DNA of 10,239 nucleotides, taken from the NCBI GenBank assembly GCA_002367235.1, contig DFBC01000049.1, positions 1-10,239 on the forward strand. The letters are read 5' to 3'. The notes beneath the pieces were generated by a model that was given only the letters and a program-made list of their open reading frames with translations, did no database searches and had not been told where the DNA came from. This DNA comes from Cellvibrionales bacterium UBA3090 (GTDB lineage Bacteria > Pseudomonadota > Gammaproteobacteria > Pseudomonadales > Porticoccaceae). Both the position numbers and the translations under genes were made by a program. Shown here in pieces: positions 1 through 6,409 of this stretch. Position 1 is the first letter of the stretch; the number at the start of each line of letters is the position of its first letter.

Positions 1-627
1 ACCACCTGATGCAATGACTGGCACATCAACGGCATCGCTAATCGCCCGAGTCAGAGGAAGGTTAAAACCGCTCTTGGTTCCATCCTTATCCATACTGGTT
101 AACAGAATTTCTCCCGCACCATATTTCGCCATTTTTACAGCCCAACTAACCGCGTCAATACCGGTAGGCTGGCGACCGCCATGGGTGAAGATCTCCCAAC
201 GCAATGGCTCACCCTCGACACTTACCTGTTTGGCATCAATCGCGACAACAATGCACTGCGAACCAAATCGCTCGGCGGCTTCACGAACAAACTCAGGATT
301 TTTAACCGCGGCAGAGTTGATTCCCACCTTGTCTGCGCCGGCATTGAGCAACGCACGAATATCCCCAAGGGTACGAACGCCCCCTCCCACAGTCAGGGGA
401 ATAAACACTTCACTGGCCATCCGCTCAACCGTGTGAATCATCGTGTCACGCCCTTCATGACTGGCCGTAATATCAAGAAAGGTGATCTCATCGGCACCCT
501 GCTCGTTATAACGCTTAGCCACTTCTACAGGATCACCGGCATCACGAATATCTACAAACTGAACACCTTTGACCACACGCCCCTCATCTACATCGAGACA
601 AGGAATAATTCGTTTTGCTAATGACAT
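1..627 (-). CDS. hisF: Imidazole glycerol phosphate synthase, cyclase subunit HisF (partial, C-terminus off the left edge)
   Basis: HisF is the cyclase half of the HisF-HisH complex. It uses ammonia from HisH to turn PRFAR into imidazole glycerol phosphate and AICAR in cytoplasmic histidine synthesis. The visible 209 residues read like a canonical Pseudomonas-type HisF. They start MSLAKRIIPCLD, with catalytic Asp12 (Asp11 of the Thermotoga enzyme), the TVGGGVR phosphate loop near 79-85, the second catalytic Asp131 in VVAIDAK, and VIASGG at the cut edge. Roughly 50 C-terminal residues of a family length near 257 are missing because the window ends, not because the gene is broken. The ATG at 627 has AAGG at 635-638, which overlaps the ribA stop. 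Only 9 bp separate the two genes, so cotranscription with ribA is likely. The usual neighbours hisB, hisH and hisA are not upstream. Confidence 0.96.
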   Translation of the reverse strand, partial: MSLAKRIIPCLDVDEGRVVKGVQFVDIRDAGDPVEVAKRYNEQGADEITFLDITASHEGRDTMIHTVERMASEVFIPLTVGGGVRTLGDIRALLNAGADKVGINSAAVKNPEFVREAAERFGSQCIVVAIDAKQVSVEGEPLRWEIFTHGGRQPTGIDAVSWAVKMAKYGAGEILLTSMDKDGTKSGFNLPLTRAISDAVDVPVIASGG

Positions 628-636
628 AGTAAGACC

Positions 637-1239
637 TTAACCTTCATCCTGCTCATCAAACAAATGGCCTAGCTTACCGGCCTTAGTGGCCAAATAACCT
701 TTATTGTGGGGGTTCCTGCCTGTTTGCAAGGCAACACGCTCAACAACCGTAACGCCAAGCCCTTCAAGCGCCTCCACCTTACGAGGGTTATTCGTCAGCA
801 GCTTCACCTTGGTCACATTCAAGTGCTTTAACATGGACTTACAGATACCGTAATCTCTCATGTCTGCGCCAAATCCCAGCTGTTCGTTTGCCTCCACAGT
901 GTCAGCTCCCTGATCCTGCAAGTGGTAGGCCTTGATCTTATTGAGCAGCCCTATTCCACGGCCCTCCTGACGCAAATATAAAATGGCGCCACGGCCCTCT
1001 TCGGCAATTCGGCGCATGGCCTCAGCCAGCTGGGCGCCACAATCACAGCGAATGCTAAACAAGGCATCACCTGTGAGGCACTCAGAATGAATTCGCATCA
1101 GCACTGGCTCACCATCAGACACATCACCCATGGTTACAGCAATATGCTCCTTATCGCTCTCGGCATCCTCAAAACCATGGACGTCAAATACCCCCCACTG
1201 GGTCGGGAGCTTTGAGCTTTGAACAAAACGTAGGGTCAC
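637..1239 (-). CDS. ribA: GTP cyclohydrolase II RibA
   Basis: RibA catalyses the first committed step of riboflavin synthesis, opening GTP to diaminohydroxypyrimidine phosphate with release of formate and pyrophosphate. The 200-residue protein keeps every catalytic feature: the zinc cysteines Cys54, Cys65 and Cys67 (C-x10-C-x-C), the RQEGRGIGL nucleotide loop, Tyr105, and Asp126 with Arg128 in DMRDYG. The open frame extends to a TTG at 1251. I chose the GTG at 1239 because GGAG lies 6 nt upstream, and because the KLPTxWG block and all catalytic residues then take the same numbers as in E. coli RibA (196 aa). The gene stands apart from the other rib genes, follows a predicted promoter, and is followed 9 bp later by hisF. 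With the RibBA cyclohydrolase half degenerate, this is probably the cell's working GTP cyclohydrolase II. Confidence 0.95.
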   Translation of the reverse strand: MTLRFVQSSKLPTQWGVFDVHGFEDAESDKEHIAVTMGDVSDGEPVLMRIHSECLTGDALFSIRCDCGAQLAEAMRRIAEEGRGAILYLRQEGRGIGLLNKIKAYHLQDQGADTVEANEQLGFGADMRDYGICKSMLKHLNVTKVKLLTNNPRKVEALEGLGVTVVERVALQTGRNPHNKGYLATKAGKLGHLFDEQDEG

Positions 1240-1245
1240 GGAGGA

Positions 1246-1249
1246 CTCC
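1246..1249 (-). promoter_or_regulatory. Shine-Dalgarno site that fixes the ribA GTG start
   Basis: GGAG on the minus strand ends 6 nt before the GTG at 1239. The upstream TTG at 1251 has no such site, since its first bases overlap this one. This spacing, plus the alignment of residue numbers with E. coli RibA, decides the start. Confidence 0.7.
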
Positions 1250-1269
1250 AAAAAGTCAGGCGGGTGGCT

Positions 1270-1297
1270 ATTTTAGCCGGGATACGCTCCGAGTAAA
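1270..1297 (-). promoter_or_regulatory. Predicted sigma-70 promoter of ribA-hisF
   Basis: Read on the minus strand, a -35-like TTTACT (1292-1297) and a -10-like TAAAAT (1270-1275, five of six consensus bases) are separated by 16 bp. They lie about 30 bp upstream of the ribA GTG, in the 97-bp gap after the aspartic protease gene. The -10 sits inside a short inverted repeat, GGCTA-AAA-TAGCC (1266-1278), which might be incidental or an operator. No terminator is evident between the protease gene and this site, so read-through from the nrdR-rib operon could add to expression. This is a motif match only. Confidence 0.45.
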
Positions 1298-1336
1298 GTG
1301 CTTCTCAAGCGTTTTTACCCGAACACGCAATAACCA

Positions 1337-1987
1337 TCAATATTTCTTCCTAAGAACCATAACCCCTTCCTCCTCCGTCATTTCAATCTGACTCAGAAAA
1401 CTATTGCCCAATAGTATCTGGGAGGGGAAATTTCCAACAACCACAGTGGCTGAAACTTTATAGGTTGTGATCTGACCAATGACTAGCTTATCCAGATCTA
1501 TCTCAAAACCCTGAACAACACCTCCAGCCGTACTCACTCGAATACGCTTTCCCCTTCGAAAAGCCACACCCAAGCGCTCGGCATCATTCAAGTTCATTGC
1601 GACCGAGGAGGCACCGGTATCCACCATAAACTCTACCGGCCGACCATTAATGAAACCGCCGACCATATAGTGTCCATTAGGGGCACGGGGAATCCTCACT
1701 TCGGCCACATCCGCAGCCTGAAAACCAGAGGATATATGCTGAGACAGCCCAAGGTTATACTGCTGCCCAGAAATCTCAATAACCGCTTGACGACTGCTGC
1801 TACTCACAAGCTTGACACCTTCCGGAGAGGTTTGCCCCTGCTTCAACAACCGTTGCTTGCCATTGACCAGCAACACGGCACTGCCACCAAACAATCCCTG
1901 AACGCGAACATCTGGTGCGGCCCAACTTATCGAGGCCACTAACAAGCCGAAAACAACTAAACTTACCCCTAGAGCTTTTCGCATCAT
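1337..1987 (-). CDS. Exported retropepsin-like aspartic protease (clan AA)
   Basis: This 216-residue protein starts with a typical signal peptide: MMRK, a hydrophobic stretch at about 5-20, and a likely cleavage after SWA (residue 23) or AA (24). It probably acts in the periplasm or at the envelope. The second half is a single retropepsin-like domain. It has VEFMVDTGAS with catalytic Asp123-Thr124-Gly125, followed by the paired-strand signature ILLGNSFL at 191-198. As known for the family, one such domain would have to dimerise to form a two-Asp active site. Residues 24-100 form an unassigned N-terminal region. The gene begins 27 bp after pgpA and has AGAGG 7 nt before the first ATG, so it looks like the last gene of the nrdR-rib operon. 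Either of the two adjacent ATGs (1987 or 1984) could be used. The substrate is unknown, and I know no established gene symbol. Confidence 0.85.
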   Translation of the reverse strand: MMRKALGVSLVVFGLLVASISWAAPDVRVQGLFGGSAVLLVNGKQRLLKQGQTSPEGVKLVSSSSRQAVIEISGQQYNLGLSQHISSGFQAADVAEVRIPRAPNGHYMVGGFINGRPVEFMVDTGASSVAMNLNDAERLGVAFRRGKRIRVSTAGGVVQGFEIDLDKLVIGQITTYKVSATVVVGNFPSQILLGNSFLSQIEMTEEEGVMVLRKKY

Positions 1988-2014
1988 CCCTGCACCTCTA
2001 AAAAGTTAAGAGCT

Positions 2015-2497
2015 CTATCCAAATGTCATTGCCAAAAACAGTATCAACCAAGTAAATAGCCCAGCTACCAAGTCATCCAGCATAATGCCATAACCGCCAT
2101 CAACATGTTTATCGAGCCAGCCAATGGGCCAGGGCTTCCAGATATCAAACAACCTAAACAGTAGAAAACCCGCCAGCATCCAAATCCAGGAAACCGGCAT
2201 GGCTGTCATCGCCAGCCAAAATCCTGCAATTTCATCCCAAACAATACCGGAATGATCATGAACCCCCAGATCACTGGCAGTCTTACCACACAGATAGAAG
2301 CCGCCAATCGACGCCACCGCCACTATTAAAATATAGAGTTCCAGCGGGAGGCTCGCCAACATTGGCCACAACATTAGCGCCACCAACGTACCCGCTGTCC
2401 CCGGTGCCTTGGGAGATAAACCACTGCCAAACCCAAAAGCCAGAAAGTGCACGGGATTACGTATTAGTTGTCGAAAACTGGGTACAGCTTGAACCAT
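2015..2497 (-). CDS. pgpA: Phosphatidylglycerophosphatase A
   Basis: PgpA is an inner-membrane enzyme that dephosphorylates phosphatidylglycerophosphate to phosphatidylglycerol. The 160-residue sequence carries the family landmarks in order: GFGSGLSPKAPGTAGT (22-37), GVHDHSGIVWDE (78-89), FRLFDIWKPWPI (114-125), and the C-terminal GGYGIMLDD (134-142). The acidic residues Asp81, Glu89, Asp118 and Asp141-Asp142 are the likely Mg2+ and catalytic set by family comparison. Hydrophobic segments near 38-70, 90-116 and 143-158 fit an integral membrane protein. The ATG at 2497 is preceded by a purine-rich GAGGGTGGTGG. The gene follows thiL by 35 bp, the usual thiL-pgpA pairing, and precedes the aspartic protease gene by 27 bp. 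It is slightly shorter than E. coli PgpA, mostly at the N-terminus. Confidence 0.95.
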   Translation of the reverse strand: MVQAVPSFRQLIRNPVHFLAFGFGSGLSPKAPGTAGTLVALMLWPMLASLPLELYILIVAVASIGGFYLCGKTASDLGVHDHSGIVWDEIAGFWLAMTAMPVSWIWMLAGFLLFRLFDIWKPWPIGWLDKHVDGGYGIMLDDLVAGLFTWLILFLAMTFG

Positions 2498-2532
2498 TCC
2501 ACCACCCTCTATCCAAACGGCTTATTTCACAC

Positions 2533-3507
2533 TTAAAAATGTTGATACCCGGTCGTACTGGTCTCAACCAATTGACCGTTATTATCAATACACCGAACCC
2601 CGTGCTGTTCAGACATTTTACCAATACAGCTCGCCGACAACTCGCCTCGCTTAATCAACAATTCGACAGCAGGCAGGTTTTCTTCTGGGACGGTAAAACA
2701 TAATTCATAATCGTCACCTCCGGAGAGCGCCCACGCTAAAACACGGGGTGGCTCAACCAATGCTGCAAGCCAGGGTGCAATGGGCAATCTATTAAGTTCA
2801 ACATCAGCTCCCAGACCCGAGGAATCCGCAATATGCCCCAAGTCTGCGATCAACCCATCGGAAATATCCAGCGCCGCCGAAGACAACTCTCGGAGCTTCA
2901 AACCATACTGCAATCTTGGCTCGGGCCGATAAAATCGCTGTAGCAAACACTCTCGGGCATCGTCATTATCAATCGCCACCGACTCACCAGATTCGTCGAA
3001 TAAACAGAGCGCAGCGGCGCCCTCACCCAGGGAGCCTGTTACATAAATACTATCGCCAGCTTGCGCACCTCCTCGAGTAAGCGCCTTTCCCGCAGGGACC
3101 GTACCAACCATTTGAATAGAGATAGATAGCGGCCCGGCAGTCGTATCACCGCCAACCAGCGCACAGCCAAACATCGAGGCGTCGTCAGCCAAGGCCAGTG
3201 AAAATTCATGCAGCCATGATTCACGAGCTTCAGGCAGTGTCAGCGCCAAGGTAAACCAACATGGCTTTGCGCCCATGGCGGCAATATCACTGAGATTGAC
3301 CCTCAAGGCGCGATGGGCAATATCACCCGCGGAGGCATCGACGGGAAAATGAACACCAGACACCAGCGTATCGACGGTCGCGACGAGCTGCTCACCCTCG
3401 GGAACCGTCAACACGGCACAATCATCACCAACACCCAGAACAACCCCGGGAGCGTTCCCCAGAGAAGAGAAGTATTGCTGTATCAGCGAGAACTCACTCA
3501 GCGCCAT
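2533..3507 (-). CDS. thiL: Thiamine-monophosphate kinase
   Basis: ThiL phosphorylates thiamine monophosphate with ATP to give the active cofactor thiamine diphosphate. It acts in the cytoplasm and belongs to the PurM/AIR synthetase-like superfamily. The 324-residue protein is full length and shows the ordered motifs: GVGDDCAVL (25-33, metal and ATP), VDTLVSGVHFP (45-55), NLSDIAAMGA (71-80), VGGDTT (118-123), DISDGL (214-219), and SGGDDYEL (262-269). The ATG at 3507 has AGGA about 11 nt upstream. Another ATG inside that spacer is out of frame. The start is 74 bp after the nusB stop, the widest class of gap in this operon. A weak inverted repeat lies there, but no convincing terminator. The nusB-thiL-pgpA order is a common gammaproteobacterial arrangement. 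Confidence 0.96.
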   Translation of the reverse strand: MALSEFSLIQQYFSSLGNAPGVVLGVGDDCAVLTVPEGEQLVATVDTLVSGVHFPVDASAGDIAHRALRVNLSDIAAMGAKPCWFTLALTLPEARESWLHEFSLALADDASMFGCALVGGDTTAGPLSISIQMVGTVPAGKALTRGGAQAGDSIYVTGSLGEGAAALCLFDESGESVAIDNDDARECLLQRFYRPEPRLQYGLKLRELSSAALDISDGLIADLGHIADSSGLGADVELNRLPIAPWLAALVEPPRVLAWALSGGDDYELCFTVPEENLPAVELLIKRGELSASCIGKMSEQHGVRCIDNNGQLVETSTTGYQHF

Positions 3508-3581
3508 ATGGCAGCCATTCCTAACTCGGACATGGAAAGAATAATTAGTTATCTGGAAGCGCTATCGGGAGATACCTCAGG

Positions 3582-4019
3582 TTAGCGCCGCTGGCCCGAC
3601 TTTACTTCAACGGCACGCGTGGTCGCCGCCACTTTGTCGAGAATACCATTGATGTACTTGTAGGCATCGGTAGGACCAAACTTTTTCGCCAAATTCACCG
3701 CTTCGTTAATCGCCACTTTGTACGGTACGTCGACACGAAAACTCAGTTCGTACGTCCCCATTCTCAACAGCGCCCGGGAAACCGGGTCAAGGTCTTGAGA
3801 TTTTCGATCGAGGTGCGATTCATAGACACCATCGATTTCATCCAATCTGCCGGGGATACCATGCAGCAACTCCCCAAAAAATTCAGTATCCACTTTGCTC
3901 ATATTGTTGTCAGTGTGAAATTCTGCCTCGATACTACTAATATCTGAACCAGAGACCTGCCACTGGTACAACGCCTGTACCAGTAATTGCCTAGCCTTTC
4001 TTCGAGCGGAGGGTGACAT
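3582..4019 (-). CDS. nusB: Transcription antitermination factor NusB
   Basis: NusB binds boxA RNA together with NusE (ribosomal protein S10) and takes part in processive antitermination of rRNA operons. The 145-residue protein is close to the E. coli length of 139. It has a basic N-terminus, SARRKARQLLVQALYQWQ (4-21), a central SRALLRMGTYEL (81-92), and the C-terminal INEAVNLAKKFG...YKYINGILDKVA (104-130) typical of the all-helical NusB fold. The ATG at 4019 is preceded by AGGA at 4029-4032. This ribosome binding site includes the ribH stop codon (TAG, 4031-4033), and the genes are 11 bp apart, so translation is probably coupled to ribH. The ribH-nusB pairing is widespread in proteobacteria. 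Confidence 0.96.
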   Translation of the reverse strand: MSPSARRKARQLLVQALYQWQVSGSDISSIEAEFHTDNNMSKVDTEFFGELLHGIPGRLDEIDGVYESHLDRKSQDLDPVSRALLRMGTYELSFRVDVPYKVAINEAVNLAKKFGPTDAYKYINGILDKVAATTRAVEVKSGQRR

Positions 4020-4030
4020 GATTTGCTTTC

Positions 4031-4501
4031 CTACAGCTGACGAAACAGGGAGATCATTTCCAGCGCGGTTAAAGCGGCCTCTTCTCCCTTGTTTTCGTTA
4101 TTGTCAGCAGAACGTTCTTCAGCCTGCTCCAGATTATCAGTGGTCAACAAACCAAATGCCACGGGCAGGTTCTCCTGGAGAGCTACCTCGCCAATGCCTC
4201 TTGTCGTTTCACCGCATACATACTCAAAATGTGGGGTGCCACCACGGATGACACAACCAAGGGCAATGACCGCATCATAGATACCTTTTCGAGCTGCCCT
4301 TTGGCAGGCCAGAGGTAACTCAAACGCGCCTGGCACCCTGAACAGATCAATATCCTTTTCAACGACACCGTGTCGAACCAGCGCCCTCTGAGCACCGTTT
4401 AACAAGCTCTCTGTGATATTGCCATTCCAACGTGCAACTACAATTGCAATGCGCGCATCACTCACATTAAAACTGCCCTCATCGGGCCTATATTCACTCA
4501 T
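4031..4501 (-). CDS. ribH: 6,7-dimethyl-8-ribityllumazine synthase
   Basis: RibH condenses the RibD-derived pyrimidine (after dephosphorylation) with the four-carbon unit from RibB to make lumazine, the penultimate riboflavin intermediate. The family forms cytoplasmic pentamers or 60-mer capsids. The 156-residue protein has the substrate-binding aromatic Trp25 in VVARWN, RVPGAFELPLA (55-65), LGCVIRGGTPHFEYV (81-95) with catalytic His91, VAFGLLTTDNLEQA (114-127), and NKGEEAALTALEM (137-149). The open frame can be extended one codon to a TTG at 4504. I chose the ATG at 4501 because GGAAG ends 6 nt before it. The gene follows ribBA by 74 bp. That gap shows a 6-bp inverted repeat but no riboswitch or terminator. 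Confidence 0.96.
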   Translation of the reverse strand: MSEYRPDEGSFNVSDARIAIVVARWNGNITESLLNGAQRALVRHGVVEKDIDLFRVPGAFELPLACQRAARKGIYDAVIALGCVIRGGTPHFEYVCGETTRGIGEVALQENLPVAFGLLTTDNLEQAEERSADNNENKGEEAALTALEMISLFRQL

Positions 4502-4575
4502 CAATCTCTTCCAATAAAACGTACAAGGTAGTGCTTAAGTGATCTTTTCCCAGAGCCAAAACCCCAGCAAATAAA

Positions 4576-5688
4576 TCACTCACAACTAATATATTCGACA
4601 ACCTCAAGATCAAACCCAGAGATGCCGGTGAACCGGAACGGAGCACTTAGCAAGCGCATTTTGTGCACCCCGAGATCCATCAAAATCTGAGACCCCGTCC
4701 CCACCTGCTGATAAACCACATCGCCAGCCTGTTGGGGTTTAGACGGAACCGGATTTAAAACCTGCTCAACACTGGCATCTATATCATCGGCTGTCTCAGG
4801 GTAGTAAAGGAATACCACAACGCCGCGACCTTCTTCTGCCACCTTTTCCATGGCGCGAGACAAACTCCAGCTCTTGAAACCGCCAGGGGCTTCAAGACCA
4901 AAGAGATCCCGAGAAGATTTGTTGATATGCACCCTAACCAATGGCGGCTCGCCATCGGCCACCTCGCCCATAACCAGCGCAAAATGCTTTTCATTTCGAG
5001 CGCTATCAAGGTAGGTCTTCAGAACAAATTGACCGTATTGCGTGGTGATCTCTCGCTCATTAATACAGCGAATGGTTTTTTCTGTGACCAATCGATAGTG
5101 AATCAAATCGGCAATAGTACCGATTTTCAAATCGTGTTTTTTTGCAAAACTCTCCAGGTCAGACCGACGAGCCATCGTGCCATCGTCATTCATAATCTCG
5201 ACGATCACAGCGGCTGGCTCAAATCCGGCAATACGAGCCAAATCACAACCGGCCTCCGTATGACCGGCACGACTTAAAACGCCGCCCGGCTCAGCCTGTA
5301 ATGGGAAAATATGGCCCGGCTGCACAATGTCCTTGGGGCGTGCATTGCTCGCCACTGCCGCCTGCACTGTTCGCGCCCGATCTGCTGCAGAAATCCCCGT
5401 CGTCACGCCTTCGGCCGCCTCAATAGATAAGGTGAAGTTGGTACCGTGACTGGCTTTATTCGCATCGACCATCAGAGGCAGGTTTAACTGCTTACAGCGA
5501 TCCTCTGACAACGTCAGGCAAATCAGCCCCCGACCATGGGTCGCCATAAAGTTGATGTCTTCAGGGCGAACCATCGTCGCCGCCATCAGCAGATCGCCTT
5601 CATTTTCACGATCCTCGTCATCCATCAGGATAACCATCTTGCCCTGGCGAATATCCTCTACCAGTTCTTCCAAGCTATTCAGCGACAT
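4576..5688 (-). CDS. ribBA: 3,4-dihydroxy-2-butanone 4-phosphate synthase with degenerate GTP cyclohydrolase II-like domain (RibBX type)
   Basis: The N-terminal half (about 1-200) is an intact RibB, which converts ribulose 5-phosphate to dihydroxybutanone phosphate and formate. It has MDDEDRENEGDL (22-33), HGRGLICL (51-58), SHGTNFTLS (80-88), and RAGHTEAGCDLA (140-151) with the catalytic His-Thr-Glu. The C-terminal half (about 205-370) is homologous to RibA but appears dead. The zinc cysteines of C-x10-C-x-C are absent, being replaced by HINKSSRDLFGLEAPGG at 254-270. The RQEGRGIGL loop has become YYPETADD, and the DMRDYG block is missing. This matches the ribBX variant known from proteobacteria such as Shewanella, in which only RibB activity remains. 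The start at 5688 (MSLNSLEELVEDI) is chosen by family alignment. The frame extends 12 codons upstream without support, and the SD (AGAGA) is weak. No FMN riboswitch fits in the 66-bp gap after ribE. Confidence 0.95.
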   Translation of the reverse strand: MSLNSLEELVEDIRQGKMVILMDDEDRENEGDLLMAATMVRPEDINFMATHGRGLICLTLSEDRCKQLNLPLMVDANKASHGTNFTLSIEAAEGVTTGISAADRARTVQAAVASNARPKDIVQPGHIFPLQAEPGGVLSRAGHTEAGCDLARIAGFEPAAVIVEIMNDDGTMARRSDLESFAKKHDLKIGTIADLIHYRLVTEKTIRCINEREITTQYGQFVLKTYLDSARNEKHFALVMGEVADGEPPLVRVHINKSSRDLFGLEAPGGFKSWSLSRAMEKVAEEGRGVVVFLYYPETADDIDASVEQVLNPVPSKPQQAGDVVYQQVGTGSQILMDLGVHKMRLLSAPFRFTGISGFDLEVVEYISCE

Positions 5689-5754
5689 ATTCTGTTCTCT
5701 AATCCAAACATGTAAAACAACCAACTACCCACAACATCGTGCACTTCTTACCAG

Positions 5755-6363
5755 CTAAACTTCCGCCGCCTTATCGCCCAGCAATAAACGCTCCAAATAA
5801 CGGGCAATGACATCCACTTCCAAATTCACGCGAGTGCCCGCTTGATAGGTACCCATTACCGTCTTCTCGAGCGTATGCGGCACGATGTTCAACTCGAACT
5901 CCGCACCTTCCACCTTGTTTACCGTTAAACTGGTGCCATCCACGGTAATCGACCCTTTATGTGCAATATACCTAGCTAATGCTTTGGGTGCTCGGATACG
6001 AAAACGCTCGGATCGGGCATCCGGGTATCGACCAACCACTTCACCCACATCATCTACATGGCCCGAAACCAAGTGCCCACCCAGTCGGGAATCCGGGGTC
6101 AACGCTCGCTCTAAATTTACTCGGGTACCCTTGGCCCACTCACCAATAGTTGTCAGCGCCAATGATTCAGACGACACATCGGCCACATAACCATCGCCGG
6201 GCAGCTCCACTACGGTAAGACATACCCCATTGGTGGCAATGCTATCGCCGATCTGTACGCCGGCTAAATCCAGGTCGTTCGTCTTGACCCTCAAGCGGAC
6301 ATCACCACCCCGAGGTTCACAGGCAACAATTTCACCTACTGCTTCAATAATTCCGGTAAACAT
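5755..6363 (-). CDS. ribE: Riboflavin synthase (alpha-type)
   Basis: This enzyme dismutates two 6,7-dimethyl-8-ribityllumazine molecules into riboflavin and the RibD-derived pyrimidine, the last step of the vitamin pathway. It works as a cytoplasmic trimer. The 202-residue protein shows the expected internal duplication. Lumazine-binding repeat 1 starts MFTGIIEAVGEI and holds SIATNGVCLTV (41-51). Repeat 2 starts near GGHLVSGHVDDVGEV (95-109) and holds SITVDGTSLTVN (138-149). A short C-terminal helix (IARYLERLL, 186-194) is the usual trimerisation helix. The frame runs three codons further to a GTG at 6372, but MFTGIIE is the near-universal family start, so I place it at the ATG at 6363. The gene sits 46 bp after ribD. 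The symbol ribC is used for the same gene in some species. Confidence 0.96.
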   Translation of the reverse strand: MFTGIIEAVGEIVACEPRGGDVRLRVKTNDLDLAGVQIGDSIATNGVCLTVVELPGDGYVADVSSESLALTTIGEWAKGTRVNLERALTPDSRLGGHLVSGHVDDVGEVVGRYPDARSERFRIRAPKALARYIAHKGSITVDGTSLTVNKVEGAEFELNIVPHTLEKTVMGTYQAGTRVNLEVDVIARYLERLLLGDKAAEV

Positions 6364-6409
6364 AACAATCACTACTTCAACGTCAGAGCATCAACCCTGA
6401 TAATCAAAA

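Noticed and set aside
181..621. Plus-strand 146-codon open frame at the left edge
   Set aside because: It is antisense to hisF, whose reading on the minus strand gives an unmistakable family sequence with both catalytic aspartates.
2362..2703. Plus-strand 113-codon open frame across the pgpA-thiL junction
   Set aside because: It is antisense to two confident genes. The thiL and pgpA frames explain the sequence fully.
4538..4580. Inverted repeat agtgat/atcact between ribBA and ribH
   Set aside because: Only 6 AT-rich pairs with a 31-nt loop, partly inside the ribBA stop; too weak for a terminator or switch.
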